Positions 58,094 to 64,000 of a stretch of 64,000 bases of DNA are shown piece after piece. Origin of the DNA: Atopsyche davidsoni (lineage: Eukaryota; Arthropoda; Insecta; Trichoptera; Hydrobiosidae). The position numbers and the translations under genes were made by a program. Where the stretch lies: positions 1,364,001 to 1,428,000 of the forward strand of contig JAILWY010000015.1 in NCBI GenBank assembly GCA_022113835.1. Direction: 5' to 3'. The notes under the pieces are model-generated. The model made no database searches. It was not told the DNA's origin and saw only the letters and a program-made list of their open reading frames with translations. The first letter of the stretch is position 1; each line of letters begins with the position of its first letter.

Positions 58094-58185
58094 GTTTTTT
58101 TTTTTTCAAGATACAGGTGGTATTTGAACACAAATACCTTGGCTTTCGCAACCTACTGTTAAAATTTATTCTATATATATTTATT
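58094..58185 (-). repeat. Possible tRNA-derived SINE 3' part
   Basis: On the minus strand GTAGGTTGCGAAAGCCAAGG and GTGTTCAAATACCACC resemble an anticodon arm and B box, followed by CTGTATCTTG and a run of A (58094-58109). The head is truncated, so the assignment is weak; it may belong with 15240 and 17849. Confidence 0.35.
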
Positions 58186-58314
58186 GAAAACGTAAATAGA
58201 AAATATTTCTTGCAATTATAATTAATTGTATAAACCTTGTGAGAACAAATAATCGGATATATTAGAAAGTAAATGATTGAGGGGATTATTTATATAGGGA
58301 AGGATAGACTAAAG

Positions 58315-58809
58315 CATAGGTTTCCAAACTATTATGTTCCGTCGACCCCTTGTTGAGTTTTCCTGTTTTTCGTAGACCCCTGCTTTGCTAATATTGAATT
58401 TTTTCAAATTCATCATCTTAAAACATATTTATGACATCTGATATACAGGGTGCGCCATATTTTATGTCGATATGTAAACATTGATTAACTATTTATTTTT
58501 TATGTAAGAATGTTGACAACTACACTGAAACCTTTTTCCGTGTGGTATAAAGATGGAAAAGCTATCAAAAATCTTCTTTTGATAGTCCATCATGCAGGGT
58601 TAACAGCATTATTATGTAAGTACATAGTGTTCAATTATGACATTTACAGAATTCCTAAATTTTGGTGATGACCTGCTTAAATGGGATCCACTCTCGTAGA
58701 CCCCCATTTACAGTTCGTGGACTCCCAATTAAATTTTTCGCTATTATCGACCACTTACAGGGAAAAATCGACCCCTGGGGGTCCAATTTGACCATTTTGG
58801 GAACCAGTG
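58315..58809 (-). mobile_element. Non-autonomous hAT element, isolated copy
   Basis: Ends CATAGGTTTCCAAAC (58315) and TTTTGGGAACCAGTG (58809), with a perfect 8-bp target duplication GACTAAAG (58307-58314 and 58810-58817). Length 495 bp, collinear with 54686-55184. The minus strand keeps a short trace of the ZBED5-like transposase (about 58511-58600). The intact target duplication suggests a fairly recent insertion. Confidence 0.9.
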
Positions 58810-58817
58810 GACTAAAG

Positions 58818-59662
58818 GAATATGCGCATGAAATTACGAAGGAGTTTCCTAAAAGTATGAAAGGCCAAGGCCTTTTTCAATTTTTCTTAGCGTATGATTA
58901 ATATTATTTCATAGTTTCAAATAGTTCGTTTTATAAATTAATATGCAAACTTTATCTGGTATAAAAATTGAAGTGCAGAAGAACAAAGAAGGTTCTAAGC
59001 CAATTTTCTCAATTGAGTACAGGAAACGTATTAAAAGTCTGCGATATTGGCAATACGTTCTATACAACGTATATCCAGCATCAAAGTAACTAATATTAAA
59101 AGTCCACATATAGGGTATGTGACAATGTGGTTTGAGGATTACAACGCCTTTTTTTTTCTTTTACAGCTTTTACTCGCACCCTTGTGCATTGTGTGCTTGG
59201 TCTTAGTGCATGTTCAATCGCAAACTTGCTGATAGGGAAAAGCTTGTAGGTCGGTAATAAAGCCACACGTATCAAGGCTCCAAAATTCACTGAAGCAGAT
59301 TTCAGGCTGGTCTAAAGTTGACCCCCCAGGCGCTGCCGGCGACAGCTCGGCGACCGGAAACGAGGCTGTGTGACTCGGAGCGAGCTTACAACTTGGGTAT
59401 TGGTGCTTTGCTAAGGCCACGTCGGGGAATGTTCAGTCTCTGGGCTATTATTGTTAGTCGATTGAGCCCAGACGGAGTTTCGCTGAGGAATTTGTACCGC
59501 TCTGTATGAACGGTGTGATATTGCGTTGTTTGCTCTGCGCTACAACATCGTGAACTAAATGTTTATACAACTATTCTATTAATATTTAATACAGCAATAC
59601 TTTTTAGATGATTAAATATAATAAATGGAACTGGTATTTATTTTGTTGTACTCCATTTTATT
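58818..59662. other. AT-rich DNA and a GC-richer strip
   Basis: 59310-59500 is GC-richer (CCAGGCGCTGCCGGCGACAG). Opposed frames here have no known domains. Confidence 0.4.
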
Positions 59663-60056
59663 ATAATAAAATAAAACCTAATGGTTTTGGAGACTACGTT
59701 AATTTTAGTATTAGCGAGAGCTCTTTCGCCGAACACGGCATCTTCAAGACTGAGTCTATACAGAAAAAAGCGAGATTATTCATAACAAATTCAACAGAAA
59801 TACATGAGTCATAGATTATACTACATTACAAATTTATGTGGAAAAATGCTTCTATTGGGTGCTGTGAAACCCCATTAAAATGATATTAACAGCAATTACT
59901 TTAATTGTAATGATTTCGATTAAATCATCACAATCTAGTTTATTTGAGTACTTAGTATTAAAAGATCTAATCTTGGAGATGCCGTGTTCGGCGAAAGAGC
60001 TCTTGCTAATAGTGAAATAACGTAGTCTCCAAAACCATTTGGTTTTATTTTATTAT
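59663..60056. mobile_element. Foldback element with 88-bp inverted arms
   Basis: Arms 59663-59749 and 59969-60056 are inverted copies with only scattered differences. They share ATAATAAAATAAAACC, GGTTTTGGAGACTACGTTA, GAGCTCTTTCGCCGAACACG and GCATCT. The spacer of about 219 bp is unrelated AT-rich DNA. No hammerhead motif is visible, so this is distinct from F1 and F2. Target duplications are not clear. The family is not recognised. Confidence 0.75.
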
Positions 60057-63000
60057 GATTAAATATAGTAAAGTATATAATTTCATAACACAATTATACA
60101 AAACGAAAAAAAAGTTAGATGGAAAAACGCTACACGTTTTTTTTAAGTACTTAACATGCAGGTGTATTCGAAGGTTTTGGTAGCCAGATGGTTTTTTATG
60201 TGTTAAACTGTTTGTAGTTTTCAGTCTTTAACGTTTTTAGTCCCCATGAGTCTGAAAAAGCATCGGAGGACTGAAAATTTCAAGTGCAATTTATTATGTG
60301 AAAATTTATTATGCTAAGTTAAGATAGCAAAATGCAAAGTATATAAGTTTATATATGAAAAAAAAAATACCCATTTTTCTCACACAGAATACGACGTCTT
60401 GTCCTGTATTCAAAAATAAGGATGAAACGGGCGCCTGACTTTATATGGGGTACATTATAGGCGCATAAATCTTGGGGATGGATCAGTGTCCGGAACGACG
60501 AGCCACCCTGCTGAAAACTGCCTCCAACGTGCTCCTGGGGCACCTTTTGAGTTAAATGTCTTGGATATACCGACCATGATATCGACACACGATGCTAAAG
60601 ACTTTCAAAATTTATACCGGCCATTTTGTATCGATTTTAAAAAGTATAAGTCTAGAACCCTTCACAGTTTTTTTTCTGACATAAACGTTAAATATACAAT
60701 CATTTATGTCGTCAATCTTTAATTTTTAACCTTTTTTTTTGTGCATTGTATTTTTTTTAGTTATAAAATCAAGCTTATTTTAAAATTCCTCTCACTATTT
60801 CATAGGTATAAATTTTATATAAAAAAATAAACTGCTTGCTTATTTTCCTAGAAATTTTATTCACATATCATATTTTAAAATAAGAGATAAAAGCATTTTT
60901 TTCATGTGAATTGCATCTAGATATATTTTTTTGTTTGTTAAAAAAAGCATTAAACTCGACTCGTACTGAATGCATGTTAAATAAAAAGTAATAAAAAACA
61001 TTTTAGCTATTAAATATTATATTACATGAGCGTAGATTTATTCCTAGGTTATATTCAAGCAACTAATTTTATTCACCAGAAAATATATTCATATAACATT
61101 TAATAAATTTACTCCAACTGAAATATGACCTGTTCTAAAATTCAGTAATATAGAATTCTGCCTGAAATAACCAACTGAAATTCGTAGTTTCAAATGAAAA
61201 CAAAAAAATTTATAATATACTTCTAGCAAGTGTTTTTATTTCAAACATAGCTCAGCTATATCAGCTGCTCAAATCTCAGTTCGACATGAAACTTACTCAG
61301 CTTTAAAATTAATGCTAGCAGTTGTAAAACTACCTCCGTCTTACGCGACACGAGTTTTAATCTTGCTCCTTGCATTTCAGCCGATAATATTTCCCCGGTA
61401 AAGACAAAGCCTCATCTCGGCTAGAGCCTGGTTATAACATAACCGCGGGTTCAGCTCTCGGTGTCGCTGCACTCGGCTCAGAGGATAATGAAATATGTAT
61501 GGCGCCATCTTATACGCTGTGCGGCAATACAGTACAGAGACTAAATTCTTTCACTGTATTAAATTTTGATCAAAAGTACTTGTGGAATTACATTTTGATA
61601 TTTTCATCAAATTCATCGCAAGGCAAAACTGATCACGTCAAAATTAAAAAAATGAGAACAACATTTTCAAATTTTTTTGAAAAATGTGATACTTGAGTTG
61701 CAAAACCCGCTTCAAAGCTTTTATAGACTTTTTGAAACAACAAATATAAAGGTGGAAAGGTTCAAAGGCTTGTTCAGCCTTTCAGCCCTTAAATTAATCC
61801 GTTGATTTTCTATCCCGAATTGAAAATGTTCACTGATATCTACTACAAACAATATATGCTTATAAATTAAATATGCAAATAAATTGGCATTTAGATTTAG
61901 ATTTTTTTTTTTGAGTTTGAGCACTTTCGCCATTTGAAAACATTATCAGACTGTTGATGTCCTTGAAAGATAAAATTCCCACAAATAAACCTGGTTGTAA
62001 TCTTCTAGCCAATTGACATCGAAAATTTGTTGATTGAATTTATTGTTATAAAGATTATTTAAAAAAAAAATACAAACAAGATTTTTTATAATAATCAAGT
62101 TTTTTTTTCTTACAAAAATTAGGTGATCAATTTAAGTATTAAAAGATAAGATAAATATATTTTAGTAGATACATCGGGCAGTGTATTAAATTAAAAGGTC
62201 ATGATAATCATTTAGATTACGGATTGTTTTCAATACTATATGGAGGCATTAGTATTTTGAGTAAGTCTTGATACTTAATGGCACCTCTGTAATAAAACAC
62301 ACATCGCACCACACAGGTTTATATAAACATCTTTGCTTTGAACATTATTTATTCAATATCCCATATTACCTAAAGCTCACTGATAAATTACCGTGTTTAT
62401 ACAAGACTTTGTACTGCTACTGAAGTTAAAATTACTGCTTATTAAATATATTTCGGTACATACATTTACTCCATTTAGTACTTGCTTGGAAACTAGTATA
62501 AACCTCTCTGTAAAGAAAACGAGCATATCTGTAAGTAAGGCTTTTTAATCTTATATAAATAAAAAATGTATATATTTATTCATGAAACTCTGTTATTTTA
62601 AGAAGTTATTATATTTAGCAAAATCTGCTATCTTTAGTGAGAAAATACAATGCATGCATAAAAAAATAAAAAGAAAAGTAGAACATCCAAATAAACCATA
62701 ATTATTTTTTTTACAGAAGTAAAATATGCTAAATATTATACAATTCTACACCTTGTTTCTTTTGTGAAATCAATCATTTATGTATGATGTAAAAACTAAC
62801 ATACTCATTAAATTACAAGAAAATTTAAAATTTGTAAAAATCTCTATGATATGTTTAATCTTTTTTAAAAAAATTAAGAATTAAAATTTTAGTGAAATCG
62901 CGTTTTTTTAATATTAAATAAAATTCATAAATGATAATAATTATTTTTTATAGAAAACATGCTCATGTACGTGGCACGAGACCTAAAAAAAAACTCACAA

Positions 63001-64000
63001 GAAAAATGCTCTCACAATGAGTGACATGTCATTAATTATGTTAACATAAAAAAACAACCCCTTTCAAATATCGTCAAATATTTTTTTCAGGCAGTTGAAA
63101 AAACTGAAAAATTACCGTCCGACAGGATCCTAATTGCGGAAAGCAATCTATTTTAATGAATAAATAATTATTTTTGGCACGAAAATTTTGTAGGATAACA
63201 ATATAGTAGATTAATTTTTTTTTTTTAAATCTTTTTCCACTTTTCCACTAATTTACCTATTTCAATTGCTTTTGTTTGATGCTCATCTTTTCAGTTACAT
63301 CATGACTTTGCAGTGTTTTTCTAAAAAGAGATAAAAGATTGTTAGATATTTTGACAAAAAGTTGGGACAAAGAATCAAATCAATATTATAAGATTATGAA
63401 GCCAAGAAAATAAAGCAAAGGAATCTGAGAAATAGTGACGACGTAAAGATAATTTTAAAAATATTTTTTAATTGTGTACAATAAATAACTCAAAGTATAC
63501 ACTTTCGTATTTCGTTATTTTAAATCTACTGTTATGTTAATCCGTATTTTTTTCTCTAGAGAAATCTTTGAAAACCGAAATAGTAATGTACAGTAAACAA
63601 GCTCTTCATAAATCAATCAAATATTTTTTACCAATATTAACCTTTTTTAATAAAAAAAAAACAAGTTGGTTTATCTTGTTTGTATTAATGTAGTTCATCT
63701 TTACATTCAAATCTATTTTCTGAAAATTGTATACACAAGAAATCATAACATAAAAATCTTTGAAACGACATTAATTCGCATTACCGTGAAAAGCAAACTT
63801 TAAAGCGTTTCTTTCTCTGAGGCTCTTCTGGTATGCAAAGTTCTGTCCGTCCTTAAAAAAATAATGAAAACGTATTCGCCCGCTTCAGTTGCTCATAATT
63901 ATGGGCTTTCAGGGTGGTCCTGAAATTTCTTTGTTCTCAGCTCCAGATTTCTTTTTTCAGTTCCTCCTTGCGTGCTTTTTTGCGCTCTGTACTTACCCTT
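60057..64000. other. AT-rich DNA, no gene seen
   Basis: GC-richer strips at 60420-60620, 61330-61500 and 63800-64000. At the very end the minus strand reads GGTAAGTAC (63989-63997), a good splice-donor string, so an exon could lie just outside the window; this is one of several such strings. No transposon ends or RNA genes recognised. Confidence 0.45.

Noticed and set aside
63985..64000. GGTAAGTAC splice donor on the minus strand at the window edge
   Set aside because: Comparable donor strings occur without exons at about 3447, 5584, 7108, 10665 and 25027, and the putative exon lies outside the window.

Overview
This window looks like a gene desert or large intron from an arthropod nuclear genome, most likely an insect. 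It is very AT-rich and has no bacterial gene layout: no dense long ORFs, no operons and no rRNA or tRNA gene. It contains arthropod-type (TTAGG)n telomere-like units. Its recognisable content is eukaryotic transposons: Helitrons, ZBED5-like hAT, mariner, another Tc1/mariner-superfamily relic, a LINE reverse-transcriptase tail, a tRNA-derived SINE, MITEs and foldback repeats. I cannot name the order. No complete protein-coding gene is supported. The open frames of 60-180 codons are chance frames or lie in repeats, and many lack an ATG.

Layout. 1-3.3 kb: AT-rich DNA with GC-richer islands and Helitron copy A (2298-2969). 4.8-5.3 kb: an old tandem repeat and the first foldback repeat of family F1. 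9.0-10.0 kb: a LINE tail, then a GC-rich island with a G-run tract. 13.1-13.7 kb: Helitron copy B. 15.2 and 17.9 kb: two related SINE-like copies. 18.85-19.39 kb: a MITE with internal direct repeats. 23.5-25.8 kb: a nest of foldback family F2, an internally deleted mariner and a complex F1 palindrome. 35.3-36.8 kb: a 51-bp minisatellite. 43.3-43.8 kb: a hAT-like MITE. 47.5-48.6 kb: hAT and Tc1/mariner-superfamily transposase relics. 49.6 kb: another F1 copy. 51.4 kb: (TA)48. 52.9-55.2 kb: an F2 foldback, a small TIR element carrying telomere-like units, and two hAT elements arranged back to back. 58.3 kb: a third hAT copy. 59.7-60.1 kb: a foldback with 88-bp arms.

The most interesting signal is in F1 and F2. 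Both carry, next to their palindrome centres, a hairpin that reads as a minimal hammerhead ribozyme: a CUGAUGA-like strand, stem II, GAAA, a one-base-pair stem III and a UC cleavage dinucleotide. This resembles the small hammerheads known from Penelope-like retroelements. F1 has U3/A8 where F2 has C3/G8, which preserves the core pair. Every copy with a readable core also has an extra U before stem II.

Between the repeats are roughly thirty short GC-richer islands, several with TAATTA, ACAATGG or ATGGC-type sites. I read the window as a repeat-invaded regulatory desert. The regulatory part is inference from composition and motifs only.
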